From: an uncultured Gammaproteobacteria bacterium
GTDB taxonomy: Bacteria; Pseudomonadota; Gammaproteobacteria; Steroidobacterales; UBA11654
Direction: 5' to 3'
DNA length: 64,000 nucleotides
Assembly (NCBI GenBank): GCA_902634075.1
Contig: CACPJA010000001.1
Location: forward strand, 62,001 to 126,000
The position numbers and the translations under genes were made by a program. The notes beneath the pieces are model-generated. The model saw nothing but the letters and a program-made list of their open reading frames with translations. It was not told where the DNA came from and made no database searches. Of this stretch, positions 40,653-50,719 are shown in pieces; position 1 is the first letter of the stretch; every line of letters begins with the position of its first letter.

Positions 40653-42298
40653 TTTTATGGATGGGATTTGCTGTGTTGCTTTACGCAACATATTCACAAT
40701 GGACCTACGTCTCTGCACCACAAACAAACTATGTCGAACCAGAGCCAAGAGAGCAAAGGGTTGAGACAACAGCAGAATCAGACAACGATGTCCTGGGCCT
40801 TTCAGACACACTACCCTCTATTGAAAACAGGTCCATCAGCCAAGAAACATCGTCACCAACAGTAAGAACAGAGAAACTAGAAAACAACGTCATTCAGTTA
40901 TACATAAACCCGAGCAGAGGCGCCGACATAGTAGGAGCCAAACTAACTAAGTATCACCCCTCCAAGCAACAACAGGAAACACCGGTCGAGCTGTTAACGC
41001 TTGACCCAGACGCTTACCATTATTTTCAGACCGGCGTTCTGTCTTTAGAAAACGAAAACGAAGCCAATCACACACAACCATTTAGAAGGCTTTCAGGACC
41101 AACACAGAGAGACGGTAAAACCAGCGTTAAATATATTTGGCAACAAGGCGACATTGAGGTTATCAAGACCTACAGCTTATCAGAAAACTCCTATGCAATT
41201 TCTCTTGAGCAAGAAGTAATCAACTACTCTTCCCAGGGCTATTCTTTTGTTCCCTATGTTCAGCTGGTGAAAAGAAACGCAGAGGTGGATAGGTCAATGT
41301 TTGATGTAGAAACATACTCCTTTGACGGCGGCATTGTTTATGACGGCGATAGCTACGAAAAGATCTACCCAGATGACTTGAAAAAGAACCCATACAACCA
41401 AACACACAATGCTGGATGGGCAGCCAATATAAAACACCACTTTTTGGTTGCCTTCGTCCCCCCCACCGGAGAGGCATACAAATATGAGGCAACACACACT
41501 GAGGCAGACAGACTTAATAAAATCTCTGCAATCTCTCTAGAAACAAGAAGCGTTTCATCAGGCCAAAGCGAAACCGCGACAACAACGCTTTTTATAGGGC
41601 CAAAACTTCAAAAGCAACTCAGATCAACAAGAGACGGTTTAGAGCGAAGCGTTGACTACGGGAAGCTTTCGTTCCTAGCCTCACCGCTGTTTTGGTTGCT
41701 TGAAAACATTTTTGAATATGTTGGCAACTGGGGGCTTTCAATTATCTTGGTAACGCTGCTCATTAAAATTATCTTTTTTAGGCTCACAGAATCTAGCGGC
41801 AAATCCATGGCGAGAATGAGAGAGCTTCAACCAAGACTCAAGGCAATACAAGACAGATATGAAAACGACAAACAAGCACAAAGCAAAGCCATGATGGACC
41901 TCTATCAAAAAGAGAACGTTAATCCCATGGCAGGTTGTTTACCCATGCTAATTCAAATACCTTTCTTTATTGCTTTTTACTGGGTACTACTCGAAAGCGT
42001 TGAGATAAGACAAGCACCTTTTTTTCTTTGGTTGAACGACCTTTCGTCTAGAGACCCATACTTTGTTCTACCAATTCTGATGGGCCTCGGAATGTGGTTT
42101 CAGCAGAAGCTAAACCCAGCGCCACCAGACCCAACACAGGCCAAAGTTATGACAATTCTTCCAATAATGTTCACAGGCTTGTTTGCTTGGTTTCCTTCCG
42201 GGCTGGTGCTTTATTGGCTAACCAACTCGTTGCTCTCAATCGCACAACAATGGAGAATTAATAAAAGGATCGAGACAGCAAAACCCGGCGCAAAATAA
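40634..42298 (+). CDS. yidC: Membrane protein insertase YidC
   Basis: Periplasmic domain and NWGLSIILVTLLIKIIFFRLTESS, NPMAGCLPMLIQIPFFIAFYWVL, PSGLVLYWLTNSLLSIAQQW. Confidence 0.97.
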   Translation: MENLRVILWMGFAVLLYATYSQWTYVSAPQTNYVEPEPREQRVETTAESDNDVLGLSDTLPSIENRSISQETSSPTVRTEKLENNVIQLYINPSRGADIVGAKLTKYHPSKQQQETPVELLTLDPDAYHYFQTGVLSLENENEANHTQPFRRLSGPTQRDGKTSVKYIWQQGDIEVIKTYSLSENSYAISLEQEVINYSSQGYSFVPYVQLVKRNAEVDRSMFDVETYSFDGGIVYDGDSYEKIYPDDLKKNPYNQTHNAGWAANIKHHFLVAFVPPTGEAYKYEATHTEADRLNKISAISLETRSVSSGQSETATTTLFIGPKLQKQLRSTRDGLERSVDYGKLSFLASPLFWLLENIFEYVGNWGLSIILVTLLIKIIFFRLTESSGKSMARMRELQPRLKAIQDRYENDKQAQSKAMMDLYQKENVNPMAGCLPMLIQIPFFIAFYWVLLESVEIRQAPFFLWLNDLSSRDPYFVLPILMGLGMWFQQKLNPAPPDPTQAKVMTILPIMFTGLFAWFPSGLVLYWLTNSLLSIAQQWRINKRIETAKPGAK

Positions 42299-42306
42299 AA
42301 AAGATT

Positions 42307-43653
42307 GTGAACACCAAGATTCAAAGACTTTCTGGAACAATAGCAGCCCAATCTTCAGCACAAGGAACATCTGGGGTAGCTGTTATAAGGGTTTCTGGCT
42401 CAGGGGTCAAAACAATAATCAAAAAAGCCATAAAAAAAGAACTAGAACACATGAAGGCAGAGCTCACACCGTTTCATGACCAAAACGGTAACGTTATTGA
42501 CCAAGTAATAACCCTCTTTTTTCAATCACCGTCTTCATATACGGGAGAAGATGTTCTCGAAATAAGCTGCCACGGAAGCGTGGCTATTGCAGATGAAATT
42601 CTGAGCTCTTTATATCAACAGGGAGCGAGACCAGCTAATGCAGGAGAGTTTACAAGAAGAGCGTTTCTTAACGACAAGCTTGACCTTACTCAAGCCGAAG
42701 CTGTCGCAGACCTTATTGAGAGCAACTCAATAGAGGTTGCAAGAGCCGCCAAAAACTCACTCGAAGGCGCTTTTTCAAAAAAAATCTTTTCTATTCTAGA
42801 CTCTCTGGTTGAGCTTAGGAGCACTATAGAGGCTTCGCTTGATTTTCCTGATGAGGATCTAGAGGAAACAGACCACAACAAAAGACTGGCAAAGCTTTTT
42901 AATGAAACAAGAAACAGCTACCAAGCACTCCTCGAGGAAACTAGAGTCGCTTGCAAAATAAGAGAAGGCCTGGTTGTTGCTATAACCGGAAAACCGAATG
43001 TTGGTAAATCAACACTGCTTAATCAGCTTGCTGGTCACGACAGAGCCATTGTCAGCGAAGAGCCCGGAACAACGAGAGATACCATAGAGGTAAACACAAC
43101 AATTGACGGCTACTCTGTTTCATTCATAGATACCGCAGGGGTCAGAAAGACAGACAACAAAGTCGAAAAGGAGGGTATTCGAAGAGCAATAGAGGCCACA
43201 GAAAACGCAGACCTAATTATAGAGGTTAAAGACGCAACCCAAGAAAGCATGGTTGATGTCAAGGAAGCCAACGAGAACCATTTGGTCGTTTACAACAAAG
43301 CAGACTTGTTAAACAACAAAAAAAGGGCCAGCGCTACAAGCAAGGGCGTTTTTCTTGTTTCAGCACTTCAGGGCATAGGGGTTAACAAGATCGTTGACAA
43401 TTTAAGCAATAGGTTTAAGAACACAAAAGATATAGTCTCTACCATAACCGCAAGAAGAAGACATTTAACCAGCCTCAAAGAATCATTCGAGTCGTTTGAT
43501 ATTGCCAGCAAAAAAGAAAAAAACAACGAGGCAGGCGATATTGTTGCAGAAGAGCTGCTTCAGGCGCAAAATAGTCTTTCCGAGATAACGGGCGAGTATT
43601 CAAGCGAGGAACTGCTCGACTCAATCTTTAATAAATTTTGTATAGGGAAGTAG
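42307..43653 (+). CDS. mnmE: tRNA modification GTPase MnmE
   Basis: SGTIAAQSSAQGTSGVAVIRVSG, GKPNVGKSTLLNQLAGHDRAIVSEEPGTTRDTIE, C-terminal FCIGK. Confidence 0.97.
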   Translation: MNTKIQRLSGTIAAQSSAQGTSGVAVIRVSGSGVKTIIKKAIKKELEHMKAELTPFHDQNGNVIDQVITLFFQSPSSYTGEDVLEISCHGSVAIADEILSSLYQQGARPANAGEFTRRAFLNDKLDLTQAEAVADLIESNSIEVARAAKNSLEGAFSKKIFSILDSLVELRSTIEASLDFPDEDLEETDHNKRLAKLFNETRNSYQALLEETRVACKIREGLVVAITGKPNVGKSTLLNQLAGHDRAIVSEEPGTTRDTIEVNTTIDGYSVSFIDTAGVRKTDNKVEKEGIRRAIEATENADLIIEVKDATQESMVDVKEANENHLVVYNKADLLNNKKRASATSKGVFLVSALQGIGVNKIVDNLSNRFKNTKDIVSTITARRRHLTSLKESFESFDIASKKEKNNEAGDIVAEELLQAQNSLSEITGEYSSEELLDSIFNKFCIGK

Positions 43654-43654
43654 T

Positions 43655-45559
43655 TTGGGAAAAAAAGTAAAAAACTATGATGCAATAGTAATCGGCGGCG
43701 GACACGCAGGAACTGAGGCCTCCGCTGTCTTGTCTAGGATGGGACACAAAACCCTGCTCTTAACCCACAACAAACAGAGCGTGGGACAAATGAGCTGTAA
43801 CCCAGCTATTGGTGGCGTCGGCAAAGGCCACCTTACAAAAGAAATAGACGCCCTTGGCGGGCTAATGGCTAGAGCGGCTGACCTTGCGGGCATACACCTT
43901 AAAACACTAAATGCGAGCAAGGGCAAAGCTGTTCAGGCAACCAGAGCACAGGCAGACAGGAATCTTTATAAGCAAGCAATCCAATCACAACTAAAGGAAC
44001 ACACAAACCTCTCTTTGGCTGAGGGCGCAGCCTCTAAGGTTTTGCTAGAAGGCGATGCCTTAAGGGGGATAGAAACAGAGTCAGGAGAGCGTTATTACTC
44101 AAAGAAGTTAGTGCTAACTGTTGGAACATTTTTAAACGGCGTGATTCACACCGGAAGAGAGCAAATCAGCGGCGGCAGGAAGGGAGACAAGCCCTCCATA
44201 GTTCTTGCCAAGCAGCTCTTAGAAATCTCACCAAGAACAGGAAGGCTTAAAACAGGAACACCACCCAGGCTACTAAGGAGCAGCATCAATTTTGGGTTAC
44301 TCCAAGAACAAGCCGGAGACATTCCTAGGCCTGTTTTTTCGTTTATATCTTCACGAGCAGATCACCCAGAACAGGTTAGTTGCTACATCACACACACCAA
44401 CGAGGAAACCCACAAAATTATAAGAGACTCGCTGAAAGACTCGCCCCTGCACACGGGAGCAATTGAGGGCGTGGGCCCAAGGTACTGTCCATCAATAGAA
44501 GACAAGGTAGTTAAGTTTGCAGAAAAAACCAGACACCAAATATTTGTAGAGCCCGAAGGCTTGGATTCCAAAGAAGTTTACCCAAACGGGATCTCAACAA
44601 GCATCGAAGCTGAAAAACAAGAAGAATTTGTCCGAAGCATTGTTGGCTTTGAGAATGCTGAAATTACACAGAGCGGCTACGCAATAGAATATGATTATTT
44701 TGACCCCAGGGACCTAAACCCAACCTTTGAAACAAAGACCATAAAAGGCCTTTATTTTGCAGGACAAATTAACGGCACTACAGGTTATGAAGAGGCAGCA
44801 GCGCAGGGGCTAATAGCAGGAATCAATGCTGGGCTAGCCATTAACGATAAGGACCCTTGGGTTCCAGAAAGAAGCGAGGCATACCTTGGTGTACTGTCTA
44901 GCGACCTAATTACTAGAGGGACAAGCGAACCATACCGAATGTTTACAAGCAGAGCTGAACACAGACTGCTACTTCGGGAGGACAACGCCGACCTTAGGCT
45001 AACACCCACCGGAAAAAAACTTGGAATTGTCTCAGAGGAACGCTGGAGTGCTTTTAACCATAAGTCAGAAGTTTTCAACAAAGAGAAAAAGAGACTCGAC
45101 CAGACGCACATTAAGGCATCAGATCTTGCGGGGTTGAGCCAGAAACACCAAAAGGACAACAATAAAAAACAAGCATACCAATTCCTTAAAAGGCCCGGGG
45201 TTACATATGCCACGATCACAAAGGCTGTCGGCGTAAGGGGTGGGTATAATAAAGAACCCGAGATACTCAGGGAGTCTATTGACTCACTGATTGAAACTGA
45301 AGCAAAATACGAAGGCTACGTGAATAAACAAAAAAGAGAAATTGAAAAGCACAAAACAAACTCAAACACCGAGTTACCCAGAGACATTGACTATTCTACA
45401 ATGCCGGGGTTATCAAACGAGATAAAACAAAAACTCACCGAGTTTGCCCCAAAAACAATAGGCCACGCAGCAAGAATTGAAGGGGTTACACCAGCCTCGC
45501 TCTCAGTGCTGTTGGTGCACCTAAAAAAACAAAAAATGAAAAAAGCAGAGGGACTATGA
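43655..45559 (+). CDS. mnmG: tRNA uridine-5-carboxymethylaminomethyl modification enzyme MnmG
   Basis: DAIVIGGGHAGTEASAVLSRMG, SCNPAIGGVGKGHLTKEIDALGG, GLYFAGQINGTTGYEEAAAQGL. Confidence 0.98.
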   Translation: MGKKVKNYDAIVIGGGHAGTEASAVLSRMGHKTLLLTHNKQSVGQMSCNPAIGGVGKGHLTKEIDALGGLMARAADLAGIHLKTLNASKGKAVQATRAQADRNLYKQAIQSQLKEHTNLSLAEGAASKVLLEGDALRGIETESGERYYSKKLVLTVGTFLNGVIHTGREQISGGRKGDKPSIVLAKQLLEISPRTGRLKTGTPPRLLRSSINFGLLQEQAGDIPRPVFSFISSRADHPEQVSCYITHTNEETHKIIRDSLKDSPLHTGAIEGVGPRYCPSIEDKVVKFAEKTRHQIFVEPEGLDSKEVYPNGISTSIEAEKQEEFVRSIVGFENAEITQSGYAIEYDYFDPRDLNPTFETKTIKGLYFAGQINGTTGYEEAAAQGLIAGINAGLAINDKDPWVPERSEAYLGVLSSDLITRGTSEPYRMFTSRAEHRLLLREDNADLRLTPTGKKLGIVSEERWSAFNHKSEVFNKEKKRLDQTHIKASDLAGLSQKHQKDNNKKQAYQFLKRPGVTYATITKAVGVRGGYNKEPEILRESIDSLIETEAKYEGYVNKQKREIEKHKTNSNTELPRDIDYSTMPGLSNEIKQKLTEFAPKTIGHAARIEGVTPASLSVLLVHLKKQKMKKAEGL

Positions 45560-47220
45560 AAAAACTATCAACAATTATCCTAAGCTCTTTTTTTCTATTA
45601 AGCTGCGGGAGCGAAGAACAACAAGAGTGCTTAACCAATAACAACGAAATAATTGTTGGCGGTTCAAGCGGCTTTGAGCTTTCAGATATTCAAGTCTTCA
45701 AGAAAAACAATGGTGCCGAGCCAGGGACATTAGACCCACATAGGGCAGAAGGCGTTCCCGCATCAAACGTTCTAAGAGACCTCTATGAGGGGCTAGTCGG
45801 AGAAAAACCCAATGGCGAGTATATTCCGGGAGCAGCCGAATCTTGGGAAATAAGCGAGGACTCTAAAACCTACACCTTTAAAATAAGAAGGGACGCAAAA
45901 TGGAGCAATGGAGACGACGTTGTTGCCGAAGACTTTGTTTTTTCATTGCGAAGGAGCGTTGACCCACAAACGCTGTCAAACTATTCAAGCATGCTCTACC
46001 CAATAAAAAACGCAAGACAAATAGTCTTGGGTAACCTAGAGCCAGAAGCCCTCGGAGTATATAGCACCGACCAAAAAACTTTCGTGGTTGAGCTTGAGGA
46101 GCCAACACCTTATTTTTTATCTCTGCTCACACACTCAACAACCTATCCGGTTCACCCAAAAAGCATAGAAAAGCACGGCGCCAGCTTTACAAGACCAGGC
46201 AATCTAGTAACTAACGGCGCCTTTGTCTTGTCTGACTGGAGGGTACAAGACTATATAAAACTAGACAGGAACCCAACATATTGGGACGATAAAAACACAA
46301 CACTTGAGAGCGTCTACTACCTACCTCTAGATAACCCAGACTCATCGCTAAGAAGATATAGGGCAAACGAGCTAGATTTCACAGACACAACTCCAGCCGA
46401 GCAGCTCCCTTGGATTAGATCTTGCTTGGGCCCAGAGCTTAATATTTCTCCTTACTTTGGAAGTTATTACTATGGCTTTAATACAACCAAACCGCCTTTT
46501 AAAAATAACGTTGAACTAAGGCAAGCCCTATCGATGGCGATTGACCGCTCAGTGATAACCGACATTATTTTAGGCGCTGGACAAATACCCGCCTATGGTT
46601 TTGTGCCTCCTGTCAAAACATACTCAGGCGAAAAGCTCAATTGGGCGGAGTGGTCACAACAAGAAAGAGAAGACGAAGCACTAAGGCTATACATAGAGGC
46701 CGGCTATTCTTCAGAGACCCCTCTGGAGATTGAGGTTGTTTACAACACATCAGAAAACCACAAAAGAGTTGCTCTCGCTATTGCTGCTATGTGGAAGCAG
46801 ACCTTGGGCGTTAAAACAACCCTTAGAAACCAAGAGTGGAAAGTGTTTTTGGAAACCAGAAGACTAAAGGAAGACACAGAAGTATATAGAGCTGGGTGGA
46901 TAGGAGACTACGACGACCCATACACTTTTTCAGAGTTGCTGCACTCAGAAAACGAAATGAACCACTCCGGGTTTTCCAACCAAGAATACGATGAATTTTT
47001 AAAAGCGGCGTCTGAAAAGAATGCCGGAGAAGAAAGGTTGAGCGAACTAAAAAAAGCAGAAAAACTAATGTTAGAAGAAATGCCGATAATTCCTTTATAT
47101 TTTTATGTCAGTCAGCACCTCATAAAACCCTGGGTAACAGGCCTCGAGGGCAACGTGATGGATCACCATTACTCAAAGTATGTCAAGATATTAAAAACAG
47201 AAACAGTAAATAGTGAATAA
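45556..47220 (+). CDS. oppA: Peptide ABC transporter substrate-binding lipoprotein (OppA-like)
   Basis: Lipobox FFLLSCGS; EPGTLDPHRAEGVPASNVLRDLYEGLVGE, AESWEISEDSKTYTFKIRRDAKWSNGDDVVAEDFVFSLRR. Confidence 0.93.
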   Translation: MKKLSTIILSSFFLLSCGSEEQQECLTNNNEIIVGGSSGFELSDIQVFKKNNGAEPGTLDPHRAEGVPASNVLRDLYEGLVGEKPNGEYIPGAAESWEISEDSKTYTFKIRRDAKWSNGDDVVAEDFVFSLRRSVDPQTLSNYSSMLYPIKNARQIVLGNLEPEALGVYSTDQKTFVVELEEPTPYFLSLLTHSTTYPVHPKSIEKHGASFTRPGNLVTNGAFVLSDWRVQDYIKLDRNPTYWDDKNTTLESVYYLPLDNPDSSLRRYRANELDFTDTTPAEQLPWIRSCLGPELNISPYFGSYYYGFNTTKPPFKNNVELRQALSMAIDRSVITDIILGAGQIPAYGFVPPVKTYSGEKLNWAEWSQQEREDEALRLYIEAGYSSETPLEIEVVYNTSENHKRVALAIAAMWKQTLGVKTTLRNQEWKVFLETRRLKEDTEVYRAGWIGDYDDPYTFSELLHSENEMNHSGFSNQEYDEFLKAASEKNAGEERLSELKKAEKLMLEEMPIIPLYFYVSQHLIKPWVTGLEGNVMDHHYSKYVKILKTETVNSE

Positions 47221-48145
47221 CATAAAGTTTGTTTTAGGCCGCTTTTTGGGAGCCATACCAACCCTCTTGGCTTTAATATGTCTCGCATTTTTTTTGGTCA
47301 AGGCAGCACCTGGAGGACCATTTGATCTAGAGAGATCGCTTCCAGAAGAGGTTGAGGCGAATTTAAGAGCAGCCTACAACCTAGATGATCCGGTATACAA
47401 ACAACTCTATAAGTATATTGGCTCAATACTCCAAGGCGACTTTGGCCCCTCTTTTCAATACAGAGACTATACTGTCACCGAGCTTATAGCTAGCGGCTTC
47501 CCGGTTTCTTTGCGCCTAGGGGCTTTCGCAATACTTTTGGCGTTGTTATTTGGGACAATCATTGGGACAACAGCAGCCCTAAACCAAAACACAAAACTAG
47601 ACTATAGCGTTATGTTTTTCGGAATGATCGGGATCTCAATACCTAATTTTGTAATGGCCCCTTTGTTGGTGCTTCTTTTTTCAATCGTGCTTAGCGTATT
47701 CCCAGCCGGAGGCTACAACAATGGGGCGTTTTTAAACATGGTTCTTCCTGTAACCGCACTCGCTCTTCCTCAAGTGGCCTACATAGCCAGATTAACAAGA
47801 GGGTCAATGATCGAGGTGCTCTCAAGTAACTTTGTAAGAACAGCTAAGGCCCAGGGTATCCCGATGAGGAACATAATATTCGGCCATGTTTTAAAGCCAA
47901 CACTGCTACCCGTGGTGTCTTATTTGGGACCAGCTACAGCAGCTATTATCACAGGGTCTGTTGTGGTGGAACAAATTTTTGGTCTGCCCGGCCTTGGAAG
48001 ATATTTTGTTCAAGGCGCTCTGAATAGGGACTACACACTAGTAATGGGCGTTGTCGTTTTCTACGGGTGTTTAATTATCGCCTTTAATCTGATTGTAGAC
48101 ACTATTTATGGTTTTATAGACCCCAAAATAAAAACAAGCAGATGA
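47213..48145 (+). CDS. oppB: Oligopeptide ABC transporter permease (OppB-like)
   Basis: LGRFLGAIPTLLALICLAFFLVKAAPGGPFD, YIARLTRGSMIEVLSSNFVRTAKAQGI. Confidence 0.94.
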   Translation: MNNIKFVLGRFLGAIPTLLALICLAFFLVKAAPGGPFDLERSLPEEVEANLRAAYNLDDPVYKQLYKYIGSILQGDFGPSFQYRDYTVTELIASGFPVSLRLGAFAILLALLFGTIIGTTAALNQNTKLDYSVMFFGMIGISIPNFVMAPLLVLLFSIVLSVFPAGGYNNGAFLNMVLPVTALALPQVAYIARLTRGSMIEVLSSNFVRTAKAQGIPMRNIIFGHVLKPTLLPVVSYLGPATAAIITGSVVVEQIFGLPGLGRYFVQGALNRDYTLVMGVVVFYGCLIIAFNLIVDTIYGFIDPKIKTSR

Positions 48146-49017
48146 AACAAGACCATAACAATTCCTTGCTTTCGGATGCCTGGTCCGCACTGAAAAAAAA
48201 CAGGGCCTCTCTTGTCTCCGCTTCGGTTATGTTAAGCATGGTTGTTTTGGTGCTGTTTGGTCCAATGCTTAGCCCGTTCGCAGTTGACCAAACCGACTGG
48301 TATCAAATTTCAACTGCACCCAACCTTATGAATGGACACATCTTCGGAACAGACGATCTTGGGAGAGACCTTTTTGTGCGTGTGATGTACGGCGGCAGGA
48401 TATCCTTGATGGTCGGCCTTGTTGCCACGCTTGTTAGTGTCTTTATTGGGGTAACCTATGGCGCCGTTTCTGGTTTTTTGGGAGGCAGAGTAGACGCGTT
48501 GATGATGAGGGTGGTTGACGTCCTCTACGCAATGCCGTTTTTATTCTTTGTAATTTTGTTAATGGTCTTTTTTGGTAGAAGCATATTTCTTATTTTTGTA
48601 GCAATAGGCGCCGTCAATTGGCTTGATATAGCGAGAATTGTAAGAGGACAAACCTTGAACCTCAAAGGAAAAGAGTTTGTCGACGCAGCCAAAACAGGCG
48701 GTGCCTCTACAATAAGAATAGTATACAAACACATTGTTCCAAACTTGCTAGGCATCGTTGTAGTTTATGTCGCCCTAACGGTTCCACAAGTCATTCTGGT
48801 TGAGTCGTTTTTAAGTTTTTTGGGTTTGGGCGTTCAGGAACCAATGACCTCCTGGGGGGCTTTAGTTAACCAGGGAGCAAGACAGATGGAGTCTTCACCA
48901 TGGATGCTTCTTTTCCCTGGGCTGTTTCTTGCGACAACACTGTTTTGTTTTAATTTTATTGGCGACGGCCTAAGGGATGCCTTAGACCCCAAAGACAGGA
49001 CAAGGGGTAATGAGTAG
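48142..49017 (+). CDS. oppC: Oligopeptide ABC transporter permease (OppC-like)
   Basis: HIFGTDDLGRDLFVRVMYGGRISLMVG, SFLSFLGLGVQEPMTSWGALVNQG. Confidence 0.94.
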   Translation: MKQDHNNSLLSDAWSALKKNRASLVSASVMLSMVVLVLFGPMLSPFAVDQTDWYQISTAPNLMNGHIFGTDDLGRDLFVRVMYGGRISLMVGLVATLVSVFIGVTYGAVSGFLGGRVDALMMRVVDVLYAMPFLFFVILLMVFFGRSIFLIFVAIGAVNWLDIARIVRGQTLNLKGKEFVDAAKTGGASTIRIVYKHIVPNLLGIVVVYVALTVPQVILVESFLSFLGLGVQEPMTSWGALVNQGARQMESSPWMLLFPGLFLATTLFCFNFIGDGLRDALDPKDRTRGNE

Positions 49018-50695
49018 TCTTCTCTCAGTTAAAAAACTAAACGTCTCTTTTAGCAGCAGAGGCGAAACAATACATGCTGTCAACAACCTTAGTTTTAACC
49101 TAGATCAAAACGAGATCTTGGGTATTGTTGGGGAATCTGGCTCTGGAAAAAGCCAAACCGTTTTATCAATTATGGGGCTTTTAGAGAGCAATGGTAGAAG
49201 CAGCGGTAGCGTCATATTTAAGGATACAGAGCTAATTGGCCTTTCATCTGCTGAGCTGAACAAGGTTCGGGGGAATAAAATTGGGATGATTTTTCAAGAC
49301 CCAATGAGCTCTTTGAACCCATATATAAGCATAGGACAACAAATGTCGGGGGTTTTGAGACAACATAGACCTGATTACGCGAAAGCCGAAACCAAAGAGC
49401 GGTGTATAGAGTTGTTGGATTCTGTTGGGATACCAAAACCAGCTCAGCGCTATGAAGGTTATTCGTTCGAGCTTTCTGGTGGAATGAGGCAAAGAGTGAT
49501 GATAGCCTCAGCTCTTCTAACAAACCCAGACCTTTTAATAGCAGATGAACCAACAACAGCCCTAGATGTCACTGTTCAAGAGAAGATTTTAGATCTTATC
49601 TTGGAGGTCAGAGAAAAATTCTCAATGGCGGTTATTTTGATCACTCATGATTTGGGCGTTGTGGCAAGAACTTGCCAAAACGTTTTAGTGATGAAAAACG
49701 GCGACCCTCAAGAATACGGCGGTATCAACCAAATTTTCTATAGCCCAAGATCAGACTACACGAAAGAGCTGCTTGAGAAGTCGAGAGAGGTAAGCATCTA
49801 TGAAGACCAAGAAGAAGAGGCAAAACCCAAACAGAACAAAGATGTCGTGGTGTCCGCAAACGAAACCACGGTCAGTTTTGAGATGCCAAAGCAGACGCTT
49901 TTCAGCAGCAAAGAAGAGTTGATCGCGGTTAACAATATCTCAATAAAGGTTTATGACGGAGAAGTTTTGGGTGTTGTTGGAGAGTCTGGAAGCGGAAAAT
50001 CCACATTAGCAAAAACCTTTTTGGCGCTACAGAAACCAACCTCTGGGTCAGTCGAAGTCTTTGGGCAGAACCTCTCAGAGATCAATAAAAGAAAAATGAA
50101 AGAGGCCCACAAAAAAACACAGGTGGTCTTTCAGGATCCGTTTTCATCCTTAAACCCAAGAATGACAGTCTACGAGATTCTAGCTGAGCCGCTCAATTCG
50201 TTTTTTTCAGCCATGAGCAAAGACTCTAAAGACAAAGACATTGAAAACGGCATTACTGAGGTTGGTTTAGGCGCAGATTATTTGGGCCGTTACCCGCATG
50301 AACTATCAGGCGGCCAATGCCAAAGGGTAGCAATCGCTAGAGCGCTAATGCCCAAACCCCAACTTCTAATTTGCGATGAAGCGGTTAGCGCTCTTGACGC
50401 TTCAATTAGAGGAGAGATAATTGATCTTCTCTTAAAGATTAAAAGAGAAAAAAAACTGACAATGATTTTTATAGCCCATGATCTAGCGGTTGTTAGAAAG
50501 ATATGTGATCGAGTTATTGTTATGAAGACCGGAGAAATAGTTGAAAAAGGAACGACAAGCCATGTTTTTAACAACCCCGAAAAAAACTACACCAAAAACC
50601 TGTTAAGCTCAGTGCCGCTTCCTGATCCTGAGCTAGAGCAAAAAAAATATAAAGCTAGAAGAGCACGCTCTAATTCGTCTTCTGATAGTATGTAG
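49010..50695 (+). CDS. Fused dual-domain peptide ABC transporter ATPase (OppD-OppF like)
   Basis: Two Walker A sites (GESGSGKSQT, GESGSGKSTL) and two signature/Walker B sets (LSGGMRQRVMIAS...LLIADEPTTALD; LSGGQCQRVAIARAL...LLICDEAVSALD). Confidence 0.95.
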   Translation: MSSLLSVKKLNVSFSSRGETIHAVNNLSFNLDQNEILGIVGESGSGKSQTVLSIMGLLESNGRSSGSVIFKDTELIGLSSAELNKVRGNKIGMIFQDPMSSLNPYISIGQQMSGVLRQHRPDYAKAETKERCIELLDSVGIPKPAQRYEGYSFELSGGMRQRVMIASALLTNPDLLIADEPTTALDVTVQEKILDLILEVREKFSMAVILITHDLGVVARTCQNVLVMKNGDPQEYGGINQIFYSPRSDYTKELLEKSREVSIYEDQEEEAKPKQNKDVVVSANETTVSFEMPKQTLFSSKEELIAVNNISIKVYDGEVLGVVGESGSGKSTLAKTFLALQKPTSGSVEVFGQNLSEINKRKMKEAHKKTQVVFQDPFSSLNPRMTVYEILAEPLNSFFSAMSKDSKDKDIENGITEVGLGADYLGRYPHELSGGQCQRVAIARALMPKPQLLICDEAVSALDASIRGEIIDLLLKIKREKKLTMIFIAHDLAVVRKICDRVIVMKTGEIVEKGTTSHVFNNPEKNYTKNLLSSVPLPDPELEQKKYKARRARSNSSSDSM

Positions 50696-50719
50696 CAAAA
50701 TAAAAACAAGGAGCAAACA

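Noticed and set aside
40653-42298. Missing yidD between rnpA and yidC as a sign of disruption
   Set aside because: yidC overlaps the end of rnpA with an intact frame; yidD is dispensable and often lost in compact genomes, so this is probably not significant.
44785-45219. 144-aa ORF antisense to mnmG
   Set aside because: Shadow ORF inside a highly conserved gene with no family resemblance.
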